This document shows positions 1 to 8,470 of a stretch of 64,000 nt of DNA, one piece after another. Position 1 is the stretch's first letter; each line of letters opens with the position of its first letter. The notes beneath the pieces were generated by a model. That model was given only the letters and a program-made list of their open reading frames with translations. It was not told the DNA's origin and made no database searches. The translations under genes were made by a program, and so were the position numbers. The stretch lies in assembly GCA_050943535.1 (NCBI GenBank), contig JBMNPJ010000004.1, positions 124,001 to 188,000 of the forward strand, given 5' to 3'. This stretch comes from Massiliimalia sp050943535 (lineage in GTDB: Bacteria > Bacillota > Clostridia > Oscillospirales > Ruminococcaceae).

Positions 1-551
1 GTGTAGATGATATCGCAAAAGACGTTGTAAAACAGTTCATGAAGAAACTGTCCAGACACACCACCTACCGTGACTCTGTTCCAACCATGTCTGTTCTGAC
101 CATTACTTCTAACGTAGTATACGGTAAAAACACTGGTACTACTCCAGACGGCAGAAAAGCTGGCGAACCATTTGCACCTGGTGCAAACCCAATGCACGGA
201 AGAGATACCAGCGGCTGCGTAGCTTCTCTGAAATCTGTTGCTAAGATCCCATTTGAATATGCACAGGATGGTATTTCCAATACCTTCTCTATTGTTCCTG
301 CTGCTCTGGGTAAAGACGATGAAGACCGCAGAAACAATCTGGTAACTTTGATGGACGGTTACTTTGCTGACAACGGTTACCACCTGAATGTTAACGTTAT
401 GAACCGTGAAGTTCTGCTGGATGCAATGGATCATCCGGAAAAATATCCTCAGCTGACCATTCGTGTATCCGGTTATGCAGTTAACTTTATTAAACTGACC
501 CGTGAACAGCAGATGGATGTTATTCACCGTACTTTCCATGAACGTTTCTAA
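1..551 (+). CDS. pflB: Formate C-acetyltransferase (pyruvate formate-lyase), C-terminal part
   Basis: Only the last 182 residues are present; the gene enters from the left edge in the frame that starts at base 3. The enzyme converts pyruvate and CoA to acetyl-CoA and formate in anaerobic metabolism. The C-terminal glycyl-radical loop is clear: RVSGYAVNF, with the radical-bearing Gly encoded at 471-473, preceded by conserved family text such as GTTPDGRKAGEPFAPGANP. The activase gene pflA follows 89 bases downstream. The match to PFL rather than another glycyl-radical enzyme rests on that text and the adjacent short activase. Confidence is high; the upstream part cannot be judged. Confidence 0.96.
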   Translation, partial: VDDIAKDVVKQFMKKLSRHTTYRDSVPTMSVLTITSNVVYGKNTGTTPDGRKAGEPFAPGANPMHGRDTSGCVASLKSVAKIPFEYAQDGISNTFSIVPAALGKDDEDRRNNLVTLMDGYFADNGYHLNVNVMNREVLLDAMDHPEKYPQLTIRVSGYAVNFIKLTREQQMDVIHRTFHERF

Positions 552-581
552 TTGATTCCGTTTTATTGACATAGGATGTGT

Positions 582-624
582 TTCGGAGTGTCCGGGGGCA
601 AAAGCTTCGGGCACTCCGAATTTT
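582..624 (+). terminator. Hairpin between pflB and pflA
   Basis: A 13-bp stem (582-594 with 608-620, one G-U pair) is followed by only four T. It could act as a partial terminator or an mRNA-stabilising 3' end that lowers pflA expression relative to pflB, as is common for pfl operons. The read-through role is inference. Confidence 0.6.
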
Positions 625-640
625 AATGAAAGGAATTTTT

Positions 641-1387
641 ATGGCTATGGAACAAAATCTGAGAGAAGTTAAAGGACGGATTCATTCCATTGAGAGCTTT
701 GGCGCAGTGGATGGACCAGGGGTCCGGTTTGTAGTGTTTTTCCAGGGATGTCCTCTTCGCTGTCTGTTTTGTCATAATCCGGACAGCTGGAATTTTGCAG
801 AGGGAGAAGAAAAGACCGCAGGACAAATGGTAGACCAGATTATGGATTACCGCAGCTTTATTGCCAAGGGCGGGGTCACTTTGTCCGGTGGAGAACCTAC
901 AGCACAGCCGGAATTTTGTCATGCAATTTTGACTTTGTGTAAACAGCAGGGCCTGCATACTGCCATTGATACTTCCGGAGGAGTTCCGCTGTCTGTTTCC
1001 AAACCTTGTATTGATGCGGCAGATATGCTGCTTTTGGATATTAAGGATTTGGACCCAGAAGGATGTTTGGAACTGACCGGACGGAGCAATGAAAATGCGC
1101 TGGAAATTTTAAACTACTGTGAGTCTGTGAATAAACCCATTTGGGTACGCCATGTCTGTGTTCCAGGATATACCTTGAAAACAGAAAAACTGGAAAAATT
1201 GGCAGACTTTTTGAAAGGTTATTCCTGTGTAGAAAAGGTGGAATTAATTCCTTTCCATCAGATGGGAAGTTATAAATGGGACTATGTGGATACACCATAT
1301 CGTCTCAATGACACACCAGTACCAACTCAGGAAGAAATGAAGGCGGCAAAAGAGATTTTTGTCAGCCGGGGATTACAGGTTCAATAA
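641..1387 (+). CDS. pflA: Pyruvate formate-lyase activating enzyme (radical SAM)
   Basis: A radical SAM activase of 248 aa that installs the glycyl radical on PflB. The cluster motif is GCPLRCLFCHNP, with Cys37, Cys41 and Cys44 in the CxxxCxxC spacing that binds the 4Fe-4S cluster. It is preceded by ESFGAVDGPGVRFVVFFQG, typical of PflA, and followed by TLSGGEPTAQ (the GGE motif). The protein is short and lacks the extra ferredoxin insert seen in activases of other glycyl-radical enzymes. I chose ATG 641 because AAAGGAA lies 6-12 bases upstream; the longer reading from 578 would run through the preceding hairpin. It sits directly after pflB and ends before a strong terminator. Confidence 0.95.
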   Translation: MAMEQNLREVKGRIHSIESFGAVDGPGVRFVVFFQGCPLRCLFCHNPDSWNFAEGEEKTAGQMVDQIMDYRSFIAKGGVTLSGGEPTAQPEFCHAILTLCKQQGLHTAIDTSGGVPLSVSKPCIDAADMLLLDIKDLDPEGCLELTGRSNENALEILNYCESVNKPIWVRHVCVPGYTLKTEKLEKLADFLKGYSCVEKVELIPFHQMGSYKWDYVDTPYRLNDTPVPTQEEMKAAKEIFVSRGLQVQ

Positions 1388-1395
1388 TAAAAAAT

Positions 1396-1440
1396 AAACG
1401 GGGAATGCTTCACATGAATAGAGGCATTCTCCGTTTTTTA
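1396..1440 (+). terminator. Rho-independent terminator after pflA, likely bidirectional
   Basis: A 13-bp stem (1396-1408 with 1424-1436, one G-U pair) is followed by a T run. On the opposite strand the arms are followed by T-rich sequence, so it can also end the convergent LysR gene. Confidence 0.85.
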
Positions 1441-1448
1441 TTAGTGGA

Positions 1449-2366
1449 TTATTTTTTGATTGATTCCAGTGAATCAATGGAATTCATAACAGATTCCAAA
1501 TGCTGTAAAAATTTCTCGGATGCTTTGGAAAAGAGAGCGTATTTTTTCCATATAATTGAAGCTTCTGCTTCCAACTTTGGAAAAAGAGGACGAAAACATA
1601 AATCACTGTCTCCGCTGGTATTTACCAGATGTTCAAAACAAAGGGTGTATCCCAATCCTTCGCTGGTTAACAGGGAAGCATTAAAAACTAAATTATAGGT
1701 GGCCGCAATGTTCAGCTGACTAAAATCTTTTTTCAGCCAGGAAGACAGCGTTTGTTCATTGTGCTTTTGGTTGGAAATAATCAGAGGCTTGTCCCATAAG
1801 TCTTCAGGAGTGATTCGCTCTTTATAAGCTAAAGGGGAATCCTTTTTCATCAAAACACCCCACTGATCTTTTACAGGCAGTTTCAAGGCCTGGTATTTGG
1901 AAGTATCAACCGTTCCGTAAATGAGACCAAAATCAATCAGTCCTTTTTCCAGTTGTTCCATGACATAAAGGGCGTTTCCGCTGAAAATGTGGTAGCGGAT
2001 ATCCGGATATTTTTTTCTCAGCTGTTTTGCTGTTTGTGCAAACAGCCGGATGATTTGACTTTCACCGGCTCCGATGGAAATATCTCCGGAAATGGTATCG
2101 TCAGAAAGAGAAATTTCCTTTTCTGTTTTTTGCACCAACTCCAAAATTTCCTGTGCCCGTTTTTGCAGAATCATCCCTTCTTCTGTCAATGCAATTTTTC
2201 TGCTTCCTTTTGTCCCACGAAGAAACAGTGTTTTCCCCATTTCCTCTTCTAAAGATTTTAATTGTGTGGAAAGAGTAGGCTGAGATAAGTGCAGTGATTT
2301 TGCTGCGGCAGAAATACTTTGTTCTCTGGCAACCGCTAAAAAATATTCTAATACACGCAGTTCGAT
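1449..2366 (-). CDS. LysR-family transcriptional regulator, apparent AUC start
   Basis: A LysR-type regulator of about 305 aa: N-terminal winged HTH (SISAAAKSLHLSQPTLSTQL) followed by a periplasmic-binding-protein-like effector domain (from about residue 90). The expected family start would be M-ELRVLEYFLAVA; the initiator position is ATC (2364-2366). The SD (AAGGAGGTGA) lies 8 bases before this ATC. A GTG at 2373-2375 overlaps the SD itself, and an in-frame stop lies four codons above that, so no ATG or TTG start at a usable distance exists. The gene diverges from the CMD-cupin gene, with a dyad between them, so it probably regulates that enzyme and itself. The ligand is unknown. Confidence 0.9.
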   Translation of the reverse strand: MELRVLEYFLAVAREQSISAAAKSLHLSQPTLSTQLKSLEEEMGKTLFLRGTKGSRKIALTEEGMILQKRAQEILELVQKTEKEISLSDDTISGDISIGAGESQIIRLFAQTAKQLRKKYPDIRYHIFSGNALYVMEQLEKGLIDFGLIYGTVDTSKYQALKLPVKDQWGVLMKKDSPLAYKERITPEDLWDKPLIISNQKHNEQTLSSWLKKDFSQLNIAATYNLVFNASLLTSEGLGYTLCFEHLVNTSGDSDLCFRPLFPKLEAEASIIWKKYALFSKASEKFLQHLESVMNSIDSLESIKK

Positions 2367-2403
2367 ATAAATCACCTCCTTTTTTCAGTATATCAAAACA
2401 ATC

Positions 2404-2420
2404 TATAGCTTTCAACTATA
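2404..2420. promoter_or_regulatory. Candidate LysR operator dyad
   Basis: A perfect 5-7-5 dyad, TATAG-N7-CTATA, fits the T-N11-A style of LysR sites. It lies 23 bases upstream of the -35 of the divergent CMD-cupin promoter and 38 bases from the LysR start, the usual geometry for activation and autoregulation. Assignment to this LysR protein is inference. Confidence 0.55.
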
Positions 2421-2442
2421 CAATATCATTATAAATAAGTAT

Positions 2443-2471
2443 TTGTTATTTTAAAAAAGAATCGCTATACT
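2443..2471 (+). promoter_or_regulatory. Sigma-A promoter for the CMD-cupin gene
   Basis: TTGTTA at 2443-2448 and TATACT at 2466-2471 are separated by 17 bases. Predicted transcription start is near 2478, giving a 5' leader of about 180 bases. Confidence 0.75.
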
Positions 2472-2492
2472 AAAAGTGAACACAAAAAGCTG

Positions 2493-2608
2493 ATTTCATC
2501 CATAAATTCAAAGATGTGGTTCTGTCCCGAGGAAGTATATAGACAATTTACCATGACATTGTTGGATGAAATTTAATTCTGCTAGGGAAATTCAGTGAAT
2601 GGCTGAAT
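2493..2608 (+). other. Structured 5' leader upstream of the CMD-cupin gene
   Basis: The leader holds a perfect 10-bp inverted repeat (2493-2502 with 2563-2572) enclosing 60 bases, followed by a second small repeat, ATTCAG (2590-2595) with CTGAAT (2603-2608). No T run follows, so it is not an obvious terminator. It may be a structured RNA leader or extra protein sites; I recognise no known riboswitch. Confidence 0.4.
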
Positions 2609-2660
2609 CAATTGCGATGAGATAACATGATATAGTAGGGAAAGGCAGGAGGAAATATTT

Positions 2661-3416
2661 ATGGCAGTAAAACAAACAGCAGGCAGAGACGCATTGGGAG
2701 AATTTGCGCCCAAATTTGCTCAGTTAAATGATGATGTATTATTCGGTGAGGTGTGGAGCCGGGAAAGTCAGCTTTCTCTGCGGGATCGGAGTTTAGTGAC
2801 CGTAGTCTCATTGATGGCACAGGGATTGGTGGATTCTTCCTTTCAATATCATTTAGAAAGCGCAAAGAAAAATGGAATCACAAAAACAGAAATTGCAGAG
2901 ATTTTAACTCATGCGGCATTTTATGCGGGATGGCCAAAAGCTTGGGCGGCATTTCGCATGGCAAAAGAAGTGTGGAACGAAGGAACATCCGTGCCAGATG
3001 CCAAGACCGCTCATGAAAATTCTATGATTTTTCCTGTTGGAGCGCCCAATGATGCATTTGCCCAATTCTTTACAGGTCAAAGCTATCTGGCGCCGGTATC
3101 TTCTGATCAGGTAGGGATTTTTAATGTGACCTTTGAACCGGGATGCAGAAATCATTGGCATGTTCATCAGGCAAAGAGCGGCGGCGGGCAAATTTTAATT
3201 GCGGTTAGCGGCAGAGGATATTATCAGGAATGGGGAAAACAGCCTCAACAGCTTTTGCCAGGGGATGTAGTCAATATTCCTGTTGGAGTGAAACACTGGC
3301 ATGGAGCTGCTCCAGATAGCTGGTTTTCTCATTTGGCAGTAGAAGTTCCAGGGGAAGATACACAAAATCAGTGGCTGGAACCAGTAGATGATACAGTATA
3401 CGGAAAATTAAAATAA
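2661..3416 (+). CDS. Carboxymuconolactone decarboxylase-like and cupin fusion protein
   Basis: A 251-aa two-domain protein. Residues about 20-105 form an AhpD/CMD-type helical domain (SLRDRSLVTVVSLMAQG, then FQYHLESAKKNGITKTEIAE). The AhpD CxxC is absent: the position reads VDSSFQYH, so peroxidase chemistry is unlikely. Residues about 125-235 form a cupin with a metal site (HWHVHQ, then a late His in GVKHWHG). Such fusions are usually found beside LysR regulators and are thought to act on small keto or quinone-like compounds; the real substrate is unknown. AGGAGG (2647-2652) lies 8 bases before ATG. Transcribed alone from its own promoter and ended by a strong terminator. Confidence 0.85.
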   Translation: MAVKQTAGRDALGEFAPKFAQLNDDVLFGEVWSRESQLSLRDRSLVTVVSLMAQGLVDSSFQYHLESAKKNGITKTEIAEILTHAAFYAGWPKAWAAFRMAKEVWNEGTSVPDAKTAHENSMIFPVGAPNDAFAQFFTGQSYLAPVSSDQVGIFNVTFEPGCRNHWHVHQAKSGGGQILIAVSGRGYYQEWGKQPQQLLPGDVVNIPVGVKHWHGAAPDSWFSHLAVEVPGEDTQNQWLEPVDDTVYGKLK

Positions 3417-3455
3417 AGACCAGTACAAAATAAGCTTTAGGAAAAGAATGATATC

Positions 3456-3498
3456 AAAATAGGAGTAATCCAGAAAATTTCTGGATTACTCCTATTTT
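3456..3498. terminator. Bidirectional terminator between convergent genes
   Basis: A near-perfect 21-bp inverted repeat (3456-3476 with 3478-3498) with A-rich left and T-rich right flanks separates the CMD-cupin gene (+) from the MATE gene (-) and can serve both. Confidence 0.9.
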
Positions 3499-3506
3499 GT
3501 TTATCA

Positions 3507-4895
3507 TCATGGATTTAGTTTTGAAGATTTAGAGGAAGCAGTGCCGCGAAGCACCTTCCGAAATTGGAAAAAGAATAGAATGCTGGTAAAGCTGACAGCC
3601 AGGAAATCGGCAATGGGTTCTGCCAGATATACTGCCATGGTCTGATTCTGGGAAATTACTGCAGGAAGCAGATAAATGAGCGGGATCAGCAAAATAAACT
3701 TTCTCATGACAGCAACCAGAATAGAGGCTTTGGCATTTCCCAAGGAGGTGAAGGTCATTTGACATGCCATTTGAATTCCAAACAGGAACAGGCAAGCCAT
3801 GTAGATTCTCAGCGCAGTTTTGGTAAATGCCAGCAAAGTTTCATCAGAGGTAAACATAACGGCGAATCCCTGGGGGAACAATTGAATCAGTGCCCAAAGA
3901 ATAATAGAATAGGTTAAGCTGGTCTTTAAAAGCAGAAAAAATGCTGATTTTACTCGATGCAAATTTCCGGCGCCGTAGTTATAGCTGATGATGGGCTGTG
4001 CCCCTTGTCCCAGTCCCTGCAGAGGAAGCATGGCAAACTGCATAACACTGGTTAAGATAGTCATAGCACCGACAGCGATATCGCCGCCGTATTTGAGCAG
4101 TGAAGAATTAAAACAAACAGAGATGATACTTTCGCTTGCCTGCATAATAAAAACAGAAGAACCTAATGCCAGGCTGGGAAGAATAATGCTGGGACGCAGT
4201 CCCAGATATTTTGCCCGAATTTTCAGAATCGTCTTTTTTCCAAACAAAAAAGACAGCACCCAAATACAGGACATTGCCTGGGACAACACCGTTGCCAAAG
4301 CAGCTCCCTGAACCCCCATATGGAATCCAAAAATGAAAATAGGATCCAGTACAATGTTTGCTACAGCACCGATCAGTACAGAGAGCATACCAGTTTTTGC
4401 AAATCCCTGAGCGGTAATAAAGGCATTCATCCCCAGCGTGAGCTGAACAAAAATGGTGCCAATGGCATAGATATTCATATAGCTGACACCATATTCAATG
4501 GTGTTTTCGCTGGCGCCAAAAGCCAACAGGAAAGTGCGGTTGCCCAGCAATAGAATGATGGTTAATATGACGGAAATAATAATCTGAAGGGTAAAACAGT
4601 TGGACAGTGTTTTTTCTGCAGAAGTTGGATCCTGTTTTCCCATAAAGATAGATGCCCGTGGTGCACCTCCGTTTCCGATGAGTGCGGCAAAAGCAGATAC
4701 AATCATAATTAACGGCATGCACACACCCACCCCTGTAAGCGCTAGAGCACCGATTTCGGGGATATGGCCAATATAAATTCGGTCAACAATGTTGTACAGC
4801 ATATTGATGATTTGCGCAGTTACAGTGGGAAGAGCTAATTTCAGCAAAAGTTTTCCCACCGGCTCGGTTGCTAAGAAATCTTTGTCTTCTTTCAT
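3507..4895 (-). CDS. MATE family multidrug/cation antiporter
   Basis: A 462-aa membrane protein with about twelve hydrophobic segments arranged as two similar halves, the DinF/NorM/MepA fold. Recognisable text includes PTVTAQIINMLYNIVDRIYIG at the start of helix 1 and LGQGAQPIISYNYGA in the second half, both typical of the MepA-like branch. Such proteins export cationic drugs or metabolites using Na+ or H+ gradients. It is the second gene of an operon with the MarR regulator: the MarR stop lies 6 bases from its ATG and its SD (GGAGGAC) overlaps the MarR stop codon. Substrate unknown; repression by the MarR protein is inferred from context. Confidence 0.93.
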   Translation of the reverse strand: MKEDKDFLATEPVGKLLLKLALPTVTAQIINMLYNIVDRIYIGHIPEIGALALTGVGVCMPLIMIVSAFAALIGNGGAPRASIFMGKQDPTSAEKTLSNCFTLQIIISVILTIILLLGNRTFLLAFGASENTIEYGVSYMNIYAIGTIFVQLTLGMNAFITAQGFAKTGMLSVLIGAVANIVLDPIFIFGFHMGVQGAALATVLSQAMSCIWVLSFLFGKKTILKIRAKYLGLRPSIILPSLALGSSVFIMQASESIISVCFNSSLLKYGGDIAVGAMTILTSVMQFAMLPLQGLGQGAQPIISYNYGAGNLHRVKSAFFLLLKTSLTYSIILWALIQLFPQGFAVMFTSDETLLAFTKTALRIYMACLFLFGIQMACQMTFTSLGNAKASILVAVMRKFILLIPLIYLLPAVISQNQTMAVYLAEPIADFLAVSFTSILFFFQFRKVLRGTASSKSSKLNP

Positions 4896-4901
4896 GATCC
4901 T

Positions 4902-5336
4902 TTAGTCCTCCTTGATGTGAATGTTTTTCATCATGCGGTCATGCATGGCAATGAATGCCTGTTTTTCTTCTGTGGAAAATCCAGTAAAAATTTGCTGCTG
5001 GTAAATTTGTTGGATCCGTTCCATTTGATTGGTGATCGGATCAGCAGCTGGAAGCAAGAAAAGATGAATTTTTCGGCGATCCTGGTCATCAGGAGAACGT
5101 TTGATCATGGATTTTTGAATTAAGCTTTCCACAGCTTGAGAGACAGCACCTTTTGAAAAATGGCGCAGGCGTACAATGTCAGAGGCAGTATCGTATTCTG
5201 GATTATGGTATAAGAAGCTGATGATGTTTGCTTCCATAAGGGTAAGATCATACTCTTCGCATATTTGTTTGAGCATGGTTTCATATAACTCTACCAAATC
5301 TCGGATACCAATGAGCAATTCGCTGATTACAGACAT
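4902..5336 (-). CDS. MarR-family transcriptional regulator
   Basis: A 144-aa winged-helix repressor. The recognition region reads VRLRHFSKGAVSQAVESLIQKS and the wing DDQDRRKIHLFL, the usual MarR D-x-R-D/R-R signature. I placed the start at the second ATG (5334-5336, MSVISELL): the SD AAGGAG is 7 bases from it but only one base from the ATG at 5340-5342. It is co-transcribed with the downstream MATE pump, which it probably represses in response to a pump substrate. It diverges from dacF. Confidence 0.9.
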   Translation of the reverse strand: MSVISELLIGIRDLVELYETMLKQICEEYDLTLMEANIISFLYHNPEYDTASDIVRLRHFSKGAVSQAVESLIQKSMIKRSPDDQDRRKIHLFLLPAADPITNQMERIQQIYQQQIFTGFSTEEKQAFIAMHDRMMKNIHIKED

Positions 5337-5376
5337 AGGCATTCTCCTTGAATTAAATTAGTACACTTTAATAACT

Positions 5377-5390
5377 GTTTTCTAAAAAAC
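5377..5390. promoter_or_regulatory. Possible MarR operator
   Basis: A 5-4-5 dyad, GTTTT-N4-AAAAC, lies 41 bases upstream of the MarR start, inside longer imperfectly symmetric A/T-rich sequence. Position suits autoregulation; the assignment is weak because A/T-rich dyads arise easily here. Confidence 0.3.
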
Positions 5391-5535
5391 TATTTTAGGC
5401 TTGGAGAGAAAAGAAGTAAAGGGAAAATAAAAATGTTTACAAATTTTCGGAAATTTTTCACATTTCTAGAAAAAATGAGCGTAGGAAAAAGAAGCCGACA
5501 TCAAATTTTCAGGGAAAAAATCGGACAAAATATGC

Positions 5536-5564
5536 TATACAGCGATTGCCGTTTTTGTTATAAT
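5536..5564 (+). promoter_or_regulatory. Probable promoter of dacF
   Basis: A perfect -10, TATAAT at 5559-5564, is 17 bases from TATACA at 5536-5541, a weak -35. The predicted start is near 5571, about 53 bases before the ATG. Confidence 0.5.
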
Positions 5565-5623
5565 AAATACAAATCCTCCATATAGTGATAATGAGACAGC
5601 ATAAAGGGTAAAGGAGAATTGGA

Positions 5624-6808
5624 ATGGGGAAAAGAGTACTTGCTTTTTTAGTAACATTGGTGATGTTCATCACCTGTACAACGGTGGTTTTTTCGGAGGA
5701 AACTGAAGGGGGCGCTGCCTCAGATGGGTTGGACATTGGAGGAAGTGCGGCTATTTTGATTGAAATGACCACAGGAAAAGTGATTTATGCAAAAAATGAG
5801 CATCAGCAGCTGGAACCGGCTTCTGTCACCAAAATTATGACTATGGCTCTGGTTTTGGAGCAGGTTCAGCAGGGAAACTTAAAATATGACGATATTGTAA
5901 CAGCATCTGCCAATGCCCGTGCCATGGGCGGAAGCGAGATTTTTCTGGATACAGGGGAACAGATGACAGTATATGATCTGATGATGGCAACTGCTGTAGC
6001 ATCTGCTAACGATGCTGCAGTGGCTTTGGGGGAACATCTGGCAGGAAATACAGAGACGGCGGAACAGGACTTTGTAGCCATGATGAATGCAAAAGCGGAA
6101 GAGCTGGGGATGAATGATACCCACTTTGTGAATCCCTGTGGTCTGCATGAGGAGGGACATGTGACTTCAGCCTATGATGTGGCGTTAATGGCACGGTATC
6201 TGATGTCTTTTCCTGATGCGCAGACCTTTACCACCCAAAATATCTATCCCATTCGTGAAGGGGTTCGGGAATATAAAATGCGCAACTCCAATGAAATGAT
6301 CCGCAGCTATGAAGGGTGTATTGGCATTAAAACAGGTTTTACCAATGAAGCTGGGTACTGTTTGGCCGCTGCTGCAACGCGGGAAGGGGAAACCTTTATC
6401 GGGGTGATTTTGGGAGCGGAAAGTGCCGCAAAGCGCAATGAGGATATGGCGAAAATGCTGGACTATGCCTTTGCTAACTACCAGACCTATGATGTTCAGG
6501 TACCAGAAGTGAAGGTAAAGGATATTTCTGTAAAATTAGGGCAGAAATCCAAACTTGAGGTGGCAGTGCCTGATTTGCAGGTGGGAAAACAGCTGATTGC
6601 CAAAGGCACCGTACCGGAAATTACCACGCAGGTGGATGTAGAAAAATCAGTGAAAGCTCCTATTCAAGAAGGGACAAAGGTGGGAACCGTTTCTGTTTTA
6701 ATGGACGGTGAAGTGCTGCAGACTTTTGATTTAACCGCCAAAGATACTGTGGAAAAGCGGGGATTTTGGAGAGCATTTACCATGCTGTTTCGGAAATTGG
6801 TGGCATAA
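5624..6808 (+). CDS. Serine-type D-Ala-D-Ala carboxypeptidase (DacF-like, peptidase S11)
   Basis: A 394-aa exported penicillin-binding protein that trims the terminal D-Ala of peptidoglycan stem peptides. It has a signal peptide (about residues 1-25). The three active-site motifs are complete: SVTK at 67-70, SAN at 127-129 and KTG at 236-238. A PBP5-type beta domain follows (about 290-370), then a C-terminal amphipathic segment (RGFWRAFTMLFRKLV) of the kind that anchors these enzymes to the membrane. The SD AAGGAG is 7 bases from ATG. A second, diverged S11 enzyme lies at 32821-34002; the latter sits in the sporulation-linked context, so this copy may be the vegetative one (inference). Confidence 0.93.
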   Translation: MGKRVLAFLVTLVMFITCTTVVFSEETEGGAASDGLDIGGSAAILIEMTTGKVIYAKNEHQQLEPASVTKIMTMALVLEQVQQGNLKYDDIVTASANARAMGGSEIFLDTGEQMTVYDLMMATAVASANDAAVALGEHLAGNTETAEQDFVAMMNAKAEELGMNDTHFVNPCGLHEEGHVTSAYDVALMARYLMSFPDAQTFTTQNIYPIREGVREYKMRNSNEMIRSYEGCIGIKTGFTNEAGYCLAAAATREGETFIGVILGAESAAKRNEDMAKMLDYAFANYQTYDVQVPEVKVKDISVKLGQKSKLEVAVPDLQVGKQLIAKGTVPEITTQVDVEKSVKAPIQEGTKVGTVSVLMDGEVLQTFDLTAKDTVEKRGFWRAFTMLFRKLVA

Positions 6809-6897
6809 TGTTTGAGCAAATCCGGTGTTTTCCGGCAATTTGACAGGATATTCACAGTTTCATCATAGTATGTTATTGGAAAAACACAATCCGACAC

Positions 6898-6926
6898 TTG
6901 AAAAATGTTTTATTTTATAGTAAAAT
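6898..6926 (+). promoter_or_regulatory. Sigma-A promoter of pgi
   Basis: TTGAAA (6898-6903), 17 bases, TAAAAT (6921-6926). The leader to the pgi ATG is about 57 bases. Confidence 0.65.
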
Positions 6927-6989
6927 AATGTTAAACATAAAACATATCTAGCTTAAAATAAATGTAACAACGACCGGAGGAAAGTTTCC

Positions 6990-8327
6990 ATGGCTATTAA
7001 ACTGAATGATAAACACTTGGGCGGCTTTGTAAAGCCCCATGAATTAAAGGCTTTGCAGCCTATGATTACCGCAGCACACGAACAGCTCCACAGCAAAACT
7101 GGGCTGGGCAACGACTTTTTGGGTTGGCTGGATCTGCCTACCAATTATGATAAGGAAGAGGTAGACCGGATTCTGAAAGCAGCGGAAAAAATTAAAGCGG
7201 ATTCTGACATCTTGGTTGTAATCGGAATCGGCGGTTCCTATTTGGGTGCAAGAGCTGCAATCGAACTGCTGAAATCTCCATTTTATAACAACATGAAAAA
7301 AGATACCCCAGATATTTATTATGTGGGCAACAACATTAACCCAACCTATCTCAACGAAATCCTTGAAATCTGTGAAGGAAAAGATATTTCTGTCAATATT
7401 ATTTCCAAATCTGGTACCACAACAGAACCAGCTTTGGCATTCCGTGTATTCCGTGAACTGCTGGAACAGAAATATGGTGCAGAAGAAGCTCGCAAGAGAA
7501 TTTATGCTACCACCGATAAAGCACGCGGCACACTGAAACAGTTGGCAGATAAAGAAGGCTATGAATCATTTGTTATTCCAGACGATGTAGGCGGCCGGTA
7601 TTCTGTATTGACTCCAGTTGGACTGTTGCCAATCGCAGTAAGCGGATGCGACATTGTCAAAATGATGGAAGGCGCAGCTGCTGCACAGCATGAACTGTGT
7701 GACACCGATCTGGAAAAGAATGATTGTTATAAATATGTAGCATACAGAAATGCTCTGAAACAAAAGGGTAAATCTGTAGAAATGCTGGTATGCTATGATC
7801 CTGCATTTACCATGATGAACGAATGGTTTAAACAGCTGTTTGGAGAAAGCGAAGGCAAAGACCATAAGGGTATTTACCCATCTTCTGCGATTTTCTCTAC
7901 AGACCTGCATTCTATGGGCCAGTTTATCCAGGACGGTGCCCGGATTATGTTTGAAACTGTAGTAGATATCCAGAAACCGAAGAAGGATTTCTTTGTAAAA
8001 GATGATCCAAACAATCTGGACGGACTGAACTTCTTGTCTAACCAGAATATGTCTGTAGTAAACCAGAAAGCATTTGAAGGAACCGTAATTGCTCATACTG
8101 AAGGCGGTACCCCAAATATTATTTTGGAAATGCCGGAAATCAATGAATATGAATTCGGCTATCTGGTTTATTTCTTTGAAAAAGCATGCGCTATCGACGG
8201 CTATGTTCTGGGAGTTAACCCATTTGACCAGCCAGGCGTAGAAAGCTATAAAAAGAATATGTTTGCCCTGTTGGGAAAACCAGGCTACGAAGCTGAAAAA
8301 GAAGCATTGCTGGCAAAATTAAAATAA
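6990..8327 (+). CDS. pgi: Glucose-6-phosphate isomerase
   Basis: A 445-aa Firmicute-type phosphoglucose isomerase interconverting glucose-6-phosphate and fructose-6-phosphate. Signature segments are present: IGIGGSYLGARAAIELL, SKSGTTTEPALAFRVFRELL (phosphate loop), GGRYSVLTPVGLLP, the catalytic Glu region GARIMFETVV, and a C-terminal VNPFDQPGVESYK carrying the catalytic Lys region. GGAGG lies 9 bases before the ATG. It is monocistronic or loosely linked to the next gene and driven by its own promoter. Length and motifs are normal. Confidence 0.97.
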   Translation: MAIKLNDKHLGGFVKPHELKALQPMITAAHEQLHSKTGLGNDFLGWLDLPTNYDKEEVDRILKAAEKIKADSDILVVIGIGGSYLGARAAIELLKSPFYNNMKKDTPDIYYVGNNINPTYLNEILEICEGKDISVNIISKSGTTTEPALAFRVFRELLEQKYGAEEARKRIYATTDKARGTLKQLADKEGYESFVIPDDVGGRYSVLTPVGLLPIAVSGCDIVKMMEGAAAAQHELCDTDLEKNDCYKYVAYRNALKQKGKSVEMLVCYDPAFTMMNEWFKQLFGESEGKDHKGIYPSSAIFSTDLHSMGQFIQDGARIMFETVVDIQKPKKDFFVKDDPNNLDGLNFLSNQNMSVVNQKAFEGTVIAHTEGGTPNIILEMPEINEYEFGYLVYFFEKACAIDGYVLGVNPFDQPGVESYKKNMFALLGKPGYEAEKEALLAKLK

Positions 8328-8391
8328 TTGGAACCGAAAAGAAATACTGAAAAACAGCGGTTGTGATTTTCGTTTCCGAGGAATGTCTGTT

Positions 8392-8415
8392 AATCCTGCC
8401 GGACAGGCGGGGATT
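8392..8415 (+). other. Hairpin in the leader of the small P-loop gene
   Basis: A 9-bp stem with one mismatch (8392-8400 with 8406-8415), enclosed by an outer ATGTC...GACAT pairing, lies between pgi and the next gene. No T run follows, so it is a weak terminator at best and may be a processed or regulatory element. Confidence 0.35.
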
Positions 8416-8470
8416 CCTGACATAAAAAAGGCTTTGTTTTCGAGCAGAGCTTATTATAGGAGGAAGAATT

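Noticed and set aside
1405..1698. 97-codon plus-strand frame overlapping the LysR gene
   Set aside because: It begins inside the pflA terminator and is antisense to LysR with no SD of its own.
2373..2375. GTG as start of the LysR gene
   Set aside because: This GTG overlaps the Shine-Dalgarno sequence and cannot be initiated from it.
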